This document shows positions 37,039 to 47,181 of a stretch of DNA of 64,000 nucleotides, piece by piece. Location of the stretch: positions 186,001 through 250,000 of the forward strand of contig NZ_CALJHY010000002.1 in NCBI RefSeq assembly GCF_937770335.1, written 5' to 3'. Position 1 is the first letter of the stretch. The number at the start of each line of letters is the position of its first letter. The stretch comes from an uncultured Glaciecola sp. (lineage in GTDB: Bacteria > Pseudomonadota > Gammaproteobacteria > Enterobacterales > Alteromonadaceae). Under the pieces are notes generated by a model that saw only the letters and a list, made by a program, of their open reading frames with translations, ran no database searches and was not told the DNA's origin. The position numbers and the translations under genes were made by a program.

Positions 37039-37776
37039 TTAATCAAAAATATGCACTTCCAACTGCGGTTTCAACAACTCAGTAATCATAGGTTGAGCTT
37101 CTGCTGTTGGGTGAATGCCGTCGTTCTGCATAAGCTTCTTGTTTAACGCAATATTTTCTAAGAAAAACGGAATTAGTGGAATATCATTTTCCGCTGCTAT
37201 GTCGATAAAAACTTGCATAAACATCTGTGTGTAACGTTTTCCATAATTAGTTGGAATCTGCATTTCTTGCAACATAACCTCTACATTATTTTTCTGAGCT
37301 AACTGCACCATTTGTTCAATATTAGCCTTTATTTTTTTTGGATTATGTCCTTGCAGAGCATCGTTGCCGCCAAGTTCAATCAACAAATGTGTTGGTTTGT
37401 GCAAGTCTAACAATCGAGGTAGGCGGGATAAGCCTCCGTCGGTAGTATCACCACTGATTGCGCCATTGATAACTGTAATAGGTTTATTTTCATTTACCCA
37501 CGCATTTTGTAACAAATAAACCCAGCCTTGCTGTTGTGTCAACCCGTATGCGGCACTTAAGCTGTCACCAAGCACCAATAGTTTATGTTCTTGCACTTCT
37601 TGCTGATCTGAATGGCTATAAAAAGGGAATAAAAGACATACAAGTATGCTAATGCGAAGCAGTTTTGGCGCATTACTGCAATGGCGTGAAGCAAATGCCA
37701 AACATTCACTCTTCCAAGAACGATTTTTGGTAAGCTTACCTGAACTAATTTTTACGGATTTAGAAAAAGAAAACAC
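37039..37776 (-). CDS. tesA: Arylesterase / lysophospholipase, GDSL (SGNH) family
   Basis: SGNH hydrolase like E. coli TesA: block I VLGDSLSAAYGL, block III GGND, block V DGIHPT. It cleaves acyl esters and thioesters in the periplasm. The product has a hydrophobic leader (LLRISILVCLLFPFYSH). The frame begins at a GTG at 37776, giving 245 residues with about 40 extra before the leader; the real start is probably internal (e.g. TTG or CTG) and cannot be fixed from sequence. It is divergent from ybbA, as in many proteobacteria. Confidence 0.88.
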   Translation of the reverse strand: MFSFSKSVKISSGKLTKNRSWKSECLAFASRHCSNAPKLLRISILVCLLFPFYSHSDQQEVQEHKLLVLGDSLSAAYGLTQQQGWVYLLQNAWVNENKPITVINGAISGDTTDGGLSRLPRLLDLHKPTHLLIELGGNDALQGHNPKKIKANIEQMVQLAQKNNVEVMLQEMQIPTNYGKRYTQMFMQVFIDIAAENDIPLIPFFLENIALNKKLMQNDGIHPTAEAQPMITELLKPQLEVHIFD

Positions 37777-37777
37777 T

Positions 37778-38488
37778 ATGACAACTGCTCCTGCAATGAT
37801 CGAAACGAAAAGTATTATAAAAAAAGTTAATACGAGTGAAGGTGAGTTACAGATCCTTCAACCCATCAGCTTTATTGTAAAACCAGGTGAATCAATTGCC
37901 ATTATAGGGGCATCGGGTTCAGGTAAGTCAACACTTCTTGGTCTATTAGCTGGATTAGATGAGGTATCTGGTGGGCACATTATGATAGATGGTGAGCCTT
38001 TGCATTCTATGGATGAAGAGCAGCGCGCTAGACTGCGTGGTGAAAAAGTCGGTTTTATTTTCCAAAGTTTTATGTTGGTACAGAGCTTAACAGCGCTCGA
38101 AAATATTATGCTACCAGCTGAGATAGCCGGGTTATCGGAGCCTAAAAAACGCGCCCAAAAAATACTTGAGCAAGTAGGGCTCGATCACCGCGCTAATCAT
38201 TTTCCTAATCAACTATCGGGTGGCGAACAGCAACGCGTCGCCATCGCTAGAGCATTTATTACCAATCCTAAAATTCTATTCGCGGATGAACCAACAGGCA
38301 ATTTGGATTCCACTAATTCAACTAAAGTCGAAAATTTACTATTTGATCTGAATAAAGAATCCAATACTACCTTAGTGCTTGTTACTCATGACATTGAACT
38401 CGCTCAGCGCTGCCAGCGTCAATTGCACATGCATGCCGGTGAATTAACTGAGCAAACTAAGCCGCTTAGAGTTGTTTCTGGAGAATAA
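37778..38488 (+). CDS. ybbA: ABC transporter ATP-binding protein (YbbA)
   Basis: 236 residues from the ATG at 37778. Walker A GASGSGKST, signature LSGGEQQRVAIARAF, Walker B ILFADEP and a following His loop (VTHDIE) are complete. Membership in the LolD/MacB-type class and pairing with an FtsX-family permease identify YbbA. The tesA-ybbA-ybbP neighbourhood is conserved. Upstream in-frame extension to 37646 would overlap tesA and is rejected. Confidence 0.9.
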   Translation: MTTAPAMIETKSIIKKVNTSEGELQILQPISFIVKPGESIAIIGASGSGKSTLLGLLAGLDEVSGGHIMIDGEPLHSMDEEQRARLRGEKVGFIFQSFMLVQSLTALENIMLPAEIAGLSEPKKRAQKILEQVGLDHRANHFPNQLSGGEQQRVAIARAFITNPKILFADEPTGNLDSTNSTKVENLLFDLNKESNTTLVLVTHDIELAQRCQRQLHMHAGELTEQTKPLRVVSGE

Positions 38489-38489
38489 A

Positions 38490-41006
38490 ATGTCTACCGT
38501 ATTTCAATTAGCGTGGCGGTTGTTCAAACACGAAGCCAAACGTGGTGAGTTAACCATTATTTTACTGGCCATTATACTTTCTGTTGGCTCAGTTCTGTCG
38601 TTATCTCTATTTAGCGAGCGTTTGCAGGGTGGATTAACCGATCGTTCTGCAGAGTTTATTGCAGCCGATAGGCAGTTGCGTTCCAGAGAGCTTGTGGATG
38701 ACAGCTGGATCAGCAAAGCGTCTGAGTTCAACCTCAATAGCGCCTATCAAGTAAGTACACGGTCAATGGTATTTGGAGCGCAAGAACTGGCGCTGTCAGA
38801 CTTGCGTGCTGTGGATGCAAACTACCCATTAAAAGGCAGTATCAAAGTTGCACTGCAGGCTTTTGGTGTGCCTGAAGCAACAACTGAATCGCCTAAACAG
38901 GGTGAGGTTTGGATAGATTCACGGCTTTTTCAATTAGTTAATGTTGAATTAGGCGGCGTTATCGACATAGGCGACGGGAGTTTTAAAGTAACAAAAGTGC
39001 TCAGTGAAATTCCTGACGCAGGGTTTAGTGTTTTTAATACTGAGCCCATTGTATTGATGTCAACTGACGACTTGGCCAAAACCAACGTAACAGGGCCCGG
39101 TTCTCGCGTTAGCTATAAATATTATTTTACTGGTGAAACCGATGATTTAAATGAGTATTACGACTGGCTTCGTCCGCAGCTGAACCGCGATGTTCATCGA
39201 TGGACATCAATTGAAGACGATGATTCTGCTATCGGGCGCTCAATTGCCCGTGCGGAACAGTTCTTCTTGCTAGCAAGCTTATTAGCCATTGTGCTTGCTG
39301 CTGTCTCCATTGCAGTAGCTGCGCAGCGTTACAGTCAGCGTCATTACGATCCCGTAGCGATCATGAAAACGCTTGGGGCTGGAAAGGTAATGGTGCGACG
39401 CATTTATTTACTGCAAATCTGCTTTATTACAGTCTTGGGTATAGTGCTAGGTGTCACTGCCGGCTTTATTTTGCAACAAGTTGTGGTCGTGTTTTTGGCA
39501 GATGTTGTGGAAGTGTCACTTGATATTTGGCATTGGAGGCCATTAGCGATTGCTGTCTTCACTGGTGTTATTTGCTCAGTGTTGTTCTCTTTATACCCGC
39601 TATTACAGTTATTCTCTGTACCCCCATTGCGTGTATTAAGGCGCGATATTAATACAACGCTTTCGTCCAAAACCTTGCAGTTCGCTACATCAGGGATCGC
39701 TGTATTCTTGTTGATGTGGGTATATAGCCAAGACCTGATGATCAGTGCCATATTATTCGTTTCAGGCATTATTTTAGTTGTTCTGCTCCTCGGTGTTACT
39801 CATCTTCTGATTATGCTTGGACGCAAGCTCGGTAGTGGCAAAATGGGAGCTTGGACCTTAGCATGGGCACGTATTCGCCGGAGGGCTATGGGCAACAGTG
39901 TTCAATTAATCAGTTTTTCAATTACTATTATGCTGCTACTCGTTGTTTTAGTAATGCGCAATGACATGGTAGAACAATGGCGTGCTCAGCTGCCAGAAGG
40001 CACACCCAACTACTTCATATCAAATATAACCGAGAGCCAGCGGATTGGTTTAGAAAATCAATTTGAACAAAACAATGTTACCGGCGGTGATTTTTATCCT
40101 GTCGCTCGAGGGCGTTTTGTTGCTATTAATGACGAAAAAATTCGCACTGAAGTGACTAAAGAAGATAAAGAAGTTGCTGACGAAGGGCGCCAAGGCTTAG
40201 GCCGTGAAGCAAATCTAACCTGGGGCACGGAGCTCCAAATGGGGAATAAGATTGTTGAAGGTGAATGGCTAGACTCTTGGCAGGAAGGCGAACCCTATCC
40301 GCTGTCAATTGAGAGTCAAATAGCGGAGCGACTAGATATTAAGCTTGGAGATAAATTGACCTTCAATATTGGTAGTGAAGTGATTACAGCCACAGTAACT
40401 AGCTTGCGAGAAGTTAATTGGCAAACAATGCAACCCAACTTCTTTTTCGTGCTGCACCCTAAAGCGGTGGAGAACTTTATTCCCACGTATATTACCAGTT
40501 TTAACTTGGATGAATCTCGCAAAGCGGAGATAACTAAGTTAATGGCTCCTTTTGCTAGCGTTACCTTATTTGATGTAGATGCGAGAATTAATCAACTTAG
40601 AGAAATTATCGAGCAAGTGTCGGTGGCGGTAGAGTTTATTCTAATACTGGTGCTTATAGCCGGGTCGCTAGTTCTTATAGCACAAGTTCAAGCCAGTATG
40701 GATGAACGTTTGCAAGAGCTAGCCATTCTCCGAACATTAGGTGCGAAAGGGTGGATGATACGCTTTAGTGTTATTAATGAATTTATCATTATCGGGTTTG
40801 TTGCTGGACTGATGGCTGCCATATCAAATGAATTCAGTTTGTATATGTTGCAAACCAACGTTTTTCAAATGGAAGCAGGTTTGCATTTGGAATATTGGGT
40901 GATAGCGCCGATAATCGGGGCATTGACCGTCGGTTTGCTCGGTGCTATTGGTTGCTGGCGCTTGCTGAGTCTGAATACGGGGGAATTGCTGAGGAAAATG
41001 GTTTAA
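38490..41006 (+). CDS. ybbP: FtsX-family ABC permease (YbbP)
   Basis: 838 residues from the ATG at 38490, one base after the ybbA stop. The layout is an N-terminal membrane helix and periplasmic domain, then two FtsX-type modules (around 260-480 and 720-830) with about ten helices in all. YbbA-YbbP has no transported substrate clearly established; family members mostly act on envelope lipids or proteins rather than import. A terminator lies just after it. Confidence 0.9.
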   Translation: MSTVFQLAWRLFKHEAKRGELTIILLAIILSVGSVLSLSLFSERLQGGLTDRSAEFIAADRQLRSRELVDDSWISKASEFNLNSAYQVSTRSMVFGAQELALSDLRAVDANYPLKGSIKVALQAFGVPEATTESPKQGEVWIDSRLFQLVNVELGGVIDIGDGSFKVTKVLSEIPDAGFSVFNTEPIVLMSTDDLAKTNVTGPGSRVSYKYYFTGETDDLNEYYDWLRPQLNRDVHRWTSIEDDDSAIGRSIARAEQFFLLASLLAIVLAAVSIAVAAQRYSQRHYDPVAIMKTLGAGKVMVRRIYLLQICFITVLGIVLGVTAGFILQQVVVVFLADVVEVSLDIWHWRPLAIAVFTGVICSVLFSLYPLLQLFSVPPLRVLRRDINTTLSSKTLQFATSGIAVFLLMWVYSQDLMISAILFVSGIILVVLLLGVTHLLIMLGRKLGSGKMGAWTLAWARIRRRAMGNSVQLISFSITIMLLLVVLVMRNDMVEQWRAQLPEGTPNYFISNITESQRIGLENQFEQNNVTGGDFYPVARGRFVAINDEKIRTEVTKEDKEVADEGRQGLGREANLTWGTELQMGNKIVEGEWLDSWQEGEPYPLSIESQIAERLDIKLGDKLTFNIGSEVITATVTSLREVNWQTMQPNFFFVLHPKAVENFIPTYITSFNLDESRKAEITKLMAPFASVTLFDVDARINQLREIIEQVSVAVEFILILVLIAGSLVLIAQVQASMDERLQELAILRTLGAKGWMIRFSVINEFIIIGFVAGLMAAISNEFSLYMLQTNVFQMEAGLHLEYWVIAPIIGALTVGLLGAIGCWRLLSLNTGELLRKMV

Positions 41007-41017
41007 ATTTTGTGCAT

Positions 41018-41057
41018 TAGCCGGATAGTTGATTGCATCAGTTATCCGGTTTTTTTA
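41018..41057 (+). terminator. Rho-independent terminator after ybbP
   Basis: CCGGATA (41021-41027) pairs with TATCCGG around a ~16-base loop and is followed by T7. Confidence 0.8.
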
Positions 41058-41161
41058 CACAATTTTAATGCTATAAATAAATTTCGGACAAAACTAATAA
41101 TAGTTTGGTCAAAATATGTTGACTACCTCTTTACTGACGATACTGAATATAAAAGTGAACG

Positions 41162-42310
41162 TCAGATGACTTTTCCGAGGGTAACTGTATTTCGACCCGA
41201 TTTCTTGCTTACATAAAGTGCATCGTCTGCAGCTTTATAAGCGGTTGCATAATCATGCTCGGCTGGTTGCAGGTGAACTATGCCAATGCTAATTGTCAGC
41301 GCTACTTTATCTTTACCAATGAAATACAACTCCTTAGCTACTTGGTCGCATAGTCGTTGCGCAGTCTTGAAGGCGGTTTCTTTTTCAATATCAACCAATA
41401 GAGCTGCATATTCCTCACCACCAATTCGGCCGATAATGTCATGGCTTCGTAATTGTCTTGATATTATACTTGCTACTTTTTGTATCGCTCTGTCCCCGAC
41501 AGCATGCCCAAAGTTGTCGTTGACTACCTTAAATAGGTCGATGTCTATCATCATCAGTCCTGTTGGTAGTCTTGAGTGGCGCTTCCAATAACGCTTAACT
41601 TGACTAAAAAAATATTCTCGATTAGCTAGTTTAGTTAATCCGTCACGTTGTGATTTAAGCGTCAGTTTGCGTTCAAGTTTAAGAAAACATAGCCAAGGTA
41701 ATAGTAATGCAGTGAGCGTGGTTAAGACGATATGACTAAGGAAGGTATAAATGGAACCTCCTGGCAAATCACTTGGTTCGGTTGAGCCCCATTCTGTAAG
41801 TATTAATGCAGCTTGGGCCAACATGATAACGCTATGTAATATGAAAATTATTTTTAAAGTGTTGGTAATGATAGGTTCATTTATAGCAGATTTATGTAAC
41901 AAAAAAGCACATAAAGCAAACGTTATTGCTATTACTACACTAGCAATCAGACTCACCAATTCAGGATGTTGATAAGTTGCAAGTATTGCCATAAAAACAA
42001 TGACTAGTGCTGTAAAAGCTTGCCTTTGTTTATGTTTTGTATAGCGAAAATGTGAAAATTGGATGAGCCCCAATAATATAAAAACAGCGGCTAATACTAA
42101 TAAGGAGTCAGCAATGAAAAAGCTGATAAATTCTGAAATGTTATACGGTCTTAATGATGCTAAGCCAGAGCCGAAAACAAAACTTGCGCAAGAACAAGCC
42201 CAGAATTTAAAACATTTATCCTTGGGTTTTCTAACATACAAGATACTCAAGTAAAATCCGATTAGAACATTAATGGCTAATGTTAAAATGACCAAGGTGG
42301 GTAAATGCAT
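41162..42310 (-). CDS. Membrane-bound diguanylate cyclase (GGDEF)
   Basis: 382 residues: about seven membrane helices (1-205), a short linker, then a GGDEF domain (~215-380). The active-site loop reads GGEEY, the metal-binding block MMIDIDLFKVVNDNFGH is intact, and an RxxD inhibitory site lies five residues before GGEEY (RSHD). So it should make cyclic di-GMP and be product-inhibited. The membrane part is not a recognised named sensor domain. Monocistronic, with its promoter presumably in 42311-42610. Confidence 0.9.
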   Translation of the reverse strand: MHLPTLVILTLAINVLIGFYLSILYVRKPKDKCFKFWACSCASFVFGSGLASLRPYNISEFISFFIADSLLVLAAVFILLGLIQFSHFRYTKHKQRQAFTALVIVFMAILATYQHPELVSLIASVVIAITFALCAFLLHKSAINEPIITNTLKIIFILHSVIMLAQAALILTEWGSTEPSDLPGGSIYTFLSHIVLTTLTALLLPWLCFLKLERKLTLKSQRDGLTKLANREYFFSQVKRYWKRHSRLPTGLMMIDIDLFKVVNDNFGHAVGDRAIQKVASIISRQLRSHDIIGRIGGEEYAALLVDIEKETAFKTAQRLCDQVAKELYFIGKDKVALTISIGIVHLQPAEHDYATAYKAADDALYVSKKSGRNTVTLGKVI

Positions 42311-42610
42311 ATATCCCCAAGTGTAGGTTGTAAAAATCTAGGCCGTATTTTTTTCATAGCCAATGCGCATTTAATTTCGGCAACTTTACTACGATTGAAT
42401 GAACTACATTACAATATAATTTATTACCAACGAAGCGTGTAGATAAATTTTATAATGCTTTGGATGATGCTTAATGGGTTATTACAGCTAAGCGTAATCC
42501 ATTAAACTAATACTAATGATGCTGTGTTAAAACACAATAACTGACATAAATAGTTTAGACAAGAAGTTTGCATTAATATGTTTGGTTAAATTCATCATAG
42601 TTGCACATGA
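42311..42610. other. Spacer upstream of the GGDEF gene
   Basis: 300 bases, AT-rich, between the RraA-like stop and the GGDEF start, both on the minus strand. It should contain the GGDEF promoter; no convincing -35/-10 pair, terminator or small gene is seen. Confidence 0.4.
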
Positions 42611-43231
42611 TTATTGACCTAGTTTGAACAAAATACTTTTAACATTTTGCTCGTGCTTCCGTTGCCATTGCACTAAAGTTTGTTGCGCATCCGTGTCGCG
42701 CCTTTGAATAGCGATAGCTAAGGCCTCTTGTGCTTGGTTTTTTGGAATAACAGCTACGCCGTCATTATCAGCAACAATAATATCACCAGTATGCACGTTA
42801 ACTCTGCCGCAGACCACGGGCTGATTGAGGGGGATATATACTTTTTTAGCGCCTGGTTTTGGACAGGTTCCAAGAGCATGCACTGGAAACGCAATATCAA
42901 CGACTTCATCAATATCGCGAATAACGCCATCAATAACAAAAGCAACAATACCACGAGACTTTGCAATAGCACATACGTTACCGCCACTTACAGCATACTG
43001 GTCATCCGCTTGCACTACTATAATATCGCCGGGTTGGGCAGCATAAATAGCGGCATGTAACATTAGATTATCGCCTTGCCCACATTGCGCGGTAAATGCT
43101 CTTCCAGCAATACGAGGCATATTTGGCCACAGCGGATGAATCGAATAATGCATAAATTGATGGAGGGGCAGTGCATCAGCTAAGTCGCATGATGACACTT
43201 GTGCAAAATCGTTATAAGCAGGATGAGTCAT
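42611..43231 (-). CDS. RraA-like / HMG-CHA aldolase family protein
   Basis: 206 residues. The RraA fold signature GIVAFVIDGVIRDIDEV (with the Arg-Asp that binds metal and substrate in the aldolases) and PGDIIVVQADDQYAVSGGNV are clear. The family includes 4-hydroxy-4-methyl-2-oxoglutarate/oxaloacetate-cleaving aldolases and the RNase E inhibitor RraA; sequence alone favours the aldolase branch because the catalytic Arg/Asp are kept. It lies about 100 bases downstream of the flavin reductase gene on the same strand. Confidence 0.82.
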   Translation of the reverse strand: MTHPAYNDFAQVSSCDLADALPLHQFMHYSIHPLWPNMPRIAGRAFTAQCGQGDNLMLHAAIYAAQPGDIIVVQADDQYAVSGGNVCAIAKSRGIVAFVIDGVIRDIDEVVDIAFPVHALGTCPKPGAKKVYIPLNQPVVCGRVNVHTGDIIVADNDGVAVIPKNQAQEALAIAIQRRDTDAQQTLVQWQRKHEQNVKSILFKLGQ

Positions 43232-43331
43232 ACCGAGATATCTTTAACTTTAAATGATGAACCATAATCTATCATATGGAACCTAAATTGCCATTGATAG
43301 CGACTGATCTCCTTTAAATTCATAAAACCTT

Positions 43332-43943
43332 CTAGGCTGGTCGAGACTTTGTAAAAACCTCACCTAAGTTTGCATATTGACTTGCCCCTAACCTTGCTAA
43401 TGGGTTTACTTTTAGCGCATCAATCGTAATACGATTATTACTTTGATCAACGGCATTATCGTCTACATACAGTTCGATAGCTTCTACGAATATAATTTGT
43501 TGTGGAGCGTTGCCAATTTCTTGCGTGCTATGTACTTTACATAAATATGCGATAGGGCAGTCTGCAATGCGTTGCAAGGGCCAATCGGCATGGTCAATTA
43601 GTTTAATTTTATTAGCTTCAACTTCGCTTTCAGCATACTTTAAACTAGCGGCAGTGGCGGTAACTAGGTCCGCCTGTTTTGCGTGTGCAATATGCACAAC
43701 GCAATAAGCCTCTTTAACCAAATTTGCCACCGTATCCTTTGCTGTTCCATCCGGCTTTTTTCCCATTGAAAGCATACATAAAGGCGGATCGCTGCACACA
43801 GCGTTAAAATAAGAAAAGGGAGCAAGGTTGAGAGATTCATCCTTATTTTTCGACAATACCCACGCTACTGGGCGTGGTATGACCGTTTGCGTCATTAAGT
43901 GATAAATGGAAGTGCTCGACATGCTGTTTAATTCTATATTCAA
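43332..43943 (-). CDS. Flavin reductase family protein (FMN-binding split barrel)
   Basis: 203 residues with the flavin reductase-like split barrel: start block TVIPRPVAWVLSKN, FMN contact region LAPFSYFNAVCSDPPLCML and KDTVANLVKEAYCVVHIA. These proteins reduce FMN with NAD(P)H for a partner oxygenase or carry FMN themselves. No oxygenase is adjacent. Its downstream neighbour is the RraA-like aldolase, which suggests a shared catabolic role, but that is inference. Confidence 0.85.
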   Translation of the reverse strand: MNIELNSMSSTSIYHLMTQTVIPRPVAWVLSKNKDESLNLAPFSYFNAVCSDPPLCMLSMGKKPDGTAKDTVANLVKEAYCVVHIAHAKQADLVTATAASLKYAESEVEANKIKLIDHADWPLQRIADCPIAYLCKVHSTQEIGNAPQQIIFVEAIELYVDDNAVDQSNNRITIDALKVNPLARLGASQYANLGEVFTKSRPA

Positions 43944-44097
43944 TTTGGCTTCCTTTTTTGTAACAGATAGTTGTTTTGCATCGTATTTTATGGCCTAAGT
44001 GTATCTTATATTAGGCTATAAATTTGCACTAATAAATGGATAATATTATGTTACTCTCTATAAAATAGTGACACTGGAATATTGGTTAGGACTTACT

Positions 44098-44382
44098 ATG
44101 CACGTAGATAAAGCTAAAAAGCGAATTGCAAAACAAGTGAAGAAGGGCTTTAAAGGTTATCCTCAAATTTCGATAGAATACTTTGGTCAAGAACCAAGTT
44201 GCGCATCATTAGTTGTGGTTCAATTTACATTAGATGAAGGTAGTGAAGTTCAAGAGGAACGCTTCGCAAGTAAATCAGATGCAAGAGAAGATGAGACTAT
44301 TCAAACTGCATTGATCAAAATAATTGATAGAGCAGGAGCTATATCTGTGCTTCAAGTTCCAACGCTAACGTTAATCAAATAA
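44098..44382 (+). CDS. Small conserved-looking protein, unknown function
   Basis: 94 residues from the ATG at 44098, chosen because TAGGAC lies 8 bases upstream; a GTG at 44068 would add ten residues. The product has a basic N-terminal helix (HVDKAKKRIAKQVKKGFKGY), then a beta-rich section and an acidic middle (DEGSEVQEERF). No recognised domain. Single gene between divergent and convergent neighbours. Confidence 0.6.
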   Translation: MHVDKAKKRIAKQVKKGFKGYPQISIEYFGQEPSCASLVVVQFTLDEGSEVQEERFASKSDAREDETIQTALIKIIDRAGAISVLQVPTLTLIK

Positions 44383-44557
44383 TGAGCCAGTTAAAAACGG
44401 ATTAATCAGTTAGATTAGAGCTGGTAATCCGTCATTTATGTTGCGGTTTGGAGAATTTTGATCAGATAAATCAGTGTACAAGCCAACAGAAGTTAAAAGC
44501 TAACTAACAGCTAACTATGACTTGCGCCATCAAATGTCTTTTGCAGATAACACTACC

Positions 44558-45448
44558 TTATAAATCTAAATCAGCTAATGCTTCTTTCAACGTTGGGAAT
44601 GTGAACGCGAAGCCTTCATCCAGTAGTTTTTTGGGAATGACTTTTTGACCATACAGTACAAGGTCAGACGATTCGCCCATGAGTGCTTTTATTACAAATG
44701 CAGGCACTCTGAAAATACAAGGGCGCTCCAATCGCCTGGCAAGGGCTAATGAGAAAAAATGATTGGTGTTAGGATTTGGCGACGTCAAGTTATAAACACC
44801 TTGTGCTTCCTCGTTGCTTATCAGGTGTTTAATGCCATTAACCATATCATCTATATGGATCCATGCCATAAACTGCTTACCTGAGCTTATAGGGCCACCT
44901 AAACCCAAGCGAAACGGCATCAACATCTTGGCTAATGCACCACCTTCATCCGATAACACAACACCCGTTCGCAATACACAAACCCGTGTCTTGGCTTTCA
45001 ACGCTATATCTTCCCACTTTTGGCAAACTTCTCTGCTGAACTCATCATGAAAATCAGTGAACTCTTCGGTTACAACCGTATCACCTTGGCGTCCATAAAT
45101 ACCAATTGCTGAGCCGCTGATAAAGACACTTGGCGGGTTACTAGACGCATTAATTAAGTCGACCAATTGTTGCGTTATTCCCCAACGGCTATTACAAATG
45201 CGTTCTTTTTGTGCATCCGACCAACGTTTATCTGCTATGGGTTCGCCGGCTAAATTGATAATGGCGTCAAACTCATCTACCGATGTTAATTTCTCGGCAG
45301 TAACACAGCTCACTTTTTCACCAAGTAGGCGTTTTGCTCTACTGGGATCGCGAGTTACCACCGTCATCGCATATTGTTTTTCTAGCGCAGTGACCAGTTT
45401 ACGGCCTATAAGACCAGTGCCGCCGGTAATTAATATATGCTTTGACAT
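44558..45448 (-). CDS. yfcH: TIGR01777-family epimerase/oxidoreductase (YfcH)
   Basis: 296 residues. Extended SDR with the N-terminal Rossmann motif ITGGTGLIGRKL and SGSAIGIYG in the active-site strand; the C-terminal DUF1731 part (ELIGK-like region at GESSDLVLYGQKVIPKKLL) is present. Substrate unknown. It lies 6 bases downstream of folX on the same strand, the same pairing as in E. coli (yfcH-folX). Confidence 0.9.
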   Translation of the reverse strand: MSKHILITGGTGLIGRKLVTALEKQYAMTVVTRDPSRAKRLLGEKVSCVTAEKLTSVDEFDAIINLAGEPIADKRWSDAQKERICNSRWGITQQLVDLINASSNPPSVFISGSAIGIYGRQGDTVVTEEFTDFHDEFSREVCQKWEDIALKAKTRVCVLRTGVVLSDEGGALAKMLMPFRLGLGGPISSGKQFMAWIHIDDMVNGIKHLISNEEAQGVYNLTSPNPNTNHFFSLALARRLERPCIFRVPAFVIKALMGESSDLVLYGQKVIPKKLLDEGFAFTFPTLKEALADLDL

Positions 45449-45454
45449 GATAAT

Positions 45455-45820
45455 TTATTCCTTAGTACAAGATAATGACAATGATACTGAATCGGAAAAA
45501 CGAAGGGCATGAGGTTTATCAACTTCAGCCTCTGCAAAAGTGACCCAAGGATGTTCTGCCGCTATGTTTAATATGTCGTGAGTTAATTTTTCAAGCAAGT
45601 AAAAACGATTGTCTTCCACTAACCTAATGATCGCTTTGGTAATTATTTTATAATTTAACGCATGATCCATTAGATCCGAATCGGTCGCTTTTTTTGCATC
45701 GTAATGAATCTTGACATTAATAACGACATCTTGCTGATTTTTAATTTCATCATCATTGATGCCAATATAAGTTCGAAGTCGCAAATTTTTAATTCTTATG
45801 GTGGCTTGATTTAAATTCAT
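45455..45820 (-). CDS. folX: Dihydroneopterin triphosphate 2'-epimerase
   Basis: 121 residues, FolB/FolX fold (T-fold), usual length. Start block [20 protein letters not shown] and [10 protein letters not shown] contain the pterin-binding Glu and catalytic Lys regions. The fit to FolX rather than FolB rests on the sequence pattern and on the yfcH partner. FolX epimerises 7,8-dihydroneopterin triphosphate at C2'. Confidence 0.88.
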   Translation of the reverse strand: MNLNQATIRIKNLRLRTYIGINDDEIKNQQDVVINVKIHYDAKKATDSDLMDHALNYKIITKAIIRLVEDNRFYLLEKLTHDILNIAAEHPWVTFAEAEVDKPHALRFSDSVSLSLSCTKE

Positions 45821-46024
45821 TTTTTAACTATTTCCCTGTGTTTTTTATCGTCTGAAACTTTCTATGTAATTGTTTTAAAAAATCGTCATACTAATCAAAT
45901 ATATCAACTAAGTTATCACCGATACCTATCTAAGCAAAAGTGAACAGTCATATTAGCAAGCAACTGAGTTTACTATAGAAAAGTTTGTATCACTGGCATT
46001 TATTATTTTCTAAAAAGAGGCTAT

Positions 46025-47113
46025 ATGGATATTAAATCACCCATCGCAAAAGCTATGATTGTCATGGCCTGTGTCACTATTGTTCTTGCTGGTATTAAAG
46101 CCGCAAGCGTCATTGTAGTGCCATTTCTCTTATCCGCTTTCATTGCTATAGCCTGCAGCCCTTTAATCAATTGGGCTAGCCGATACAGAATTCCTCGTTG
46201 GGCATCTGTTACCTTAGTTATACTGATAATACTGGTGATTGGTTTTATGCTTGCGGGCTTAATTACAAAGTCATTGACCGAATTTCAGCAAAATATGCCT
46301 ATTTATAGAGAGCAGTTGACTGGTGAATTTGCGTGGGTAATAAACAAACTCAATGTATTGAATATCGATATCGATAAAGATTTATTTTTAACTTATCTCG
46401 ATCCTGGCGCGGCGATGTCTGTTGCCACGGGATTTCTAAGTGGCTTGGGTAGTGTTTTATCTAATTTAGTACTGATATTATTGACCGTTATTTTTATGTT
46501 GTTTGAAGCTGAAAGTATGCCAAAACGCATTCATATCGCGTTGTCAGATCCTGACATGAAAATGACACATATAGACCGGTTTTTGCAATCAGTGAACAGC
46601 TACCTAGGTATTAAAATGTTAGTTAGTTTGGGTACTGGTATTTCTATTGCTATTTGGTTGTACTTTCTGGGTATTGATCACTTTTTACTGTGGTCAGTCC
46701 TCGCATTTATGTTTAATTTTATTCCTAACATTGGTTCAATTATTGCCGCTGTGCCAGCCGTTTTAATGGCATTCGTCGAATATGGCTTTACTAAAGCAGG
46801 CTTAACAGGTCTGGGCTTCGTGTTTGTAAATATGGTGATGGGCAATGTAATTGAACCGCGCTTCATGGGACGTGGTCTCGGCCTGTCTACCTTGGTCGTG
46901 TTTTTATCATTGATATTCTGGGGATGGTTATTAGGCAGTATTGGTATGTTGCTTTCGGTTCCACTGACAATGGTGGTAAAAATCGCGCTTGAATCAAGAG
47001 AGGAGAGCAAATGGTTGGCAATACTGTTATCGAGTGACGAAACAGTAATCAGCCCGAGCGTAATAATAAATGAAGAATCTAAAGACTTGAAAAGTACTGA
47101 TGAACCCACCTAG
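46025..47113 (+). CDS. AI-2E family membrane transporter
   Basis: 362 residues, about eight membrane helices with a periplasmic/soluble loop around 75-140, the standard layout of the AI-2E (PerM/TqsA) family. Conserved blocks: FLLSAFIAIACSPLINW and FIPNIGSIIAAVPAVLMA, then GNVIEPRFMGRGLGLSTLVV. Members export autoinducer-2 or Na+/H+; the substrate here is not known. GAGG precedes the ATG. Confidence 0.9.
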   Translation: MDIKSPIAKAMIVMACVTIVLAGIKAASVIVVPFLLSAFIAIACSPLINWASRYRIPRWASVTLVILIILVIGFMLAGLITKSLTEFQQNMPIYREQLTGEFAWVINKLNVLNIDIDKDLFLTYLDPGAAMSVATGFLSGLGSVLSNLVLILLTVIFMLFEAESMPKRIHIALSDPDMKMTHIDRFLQSVNSYLGIKMLVSLGTGISIAIWLYFLGIDHFLLWSVLAFMFNFIPNIGSIIAAVPAVLMAFVEYGFTKAGLTGLGFVFVNMVMGNVIEPRFMGRGLGLSTLVVFLSLIFWGWLLGSIGMLLSVPLTMVVKIALESREESKWLAILLSSDETVISPSVIINEESKDLKSTDEPT

Positions 47114-47181
47114 CGGTACTTATCAGTTAGCTTTTGAACACATGAATGTACAATTATTAATTAATAAACGCTAAGGTTGAA

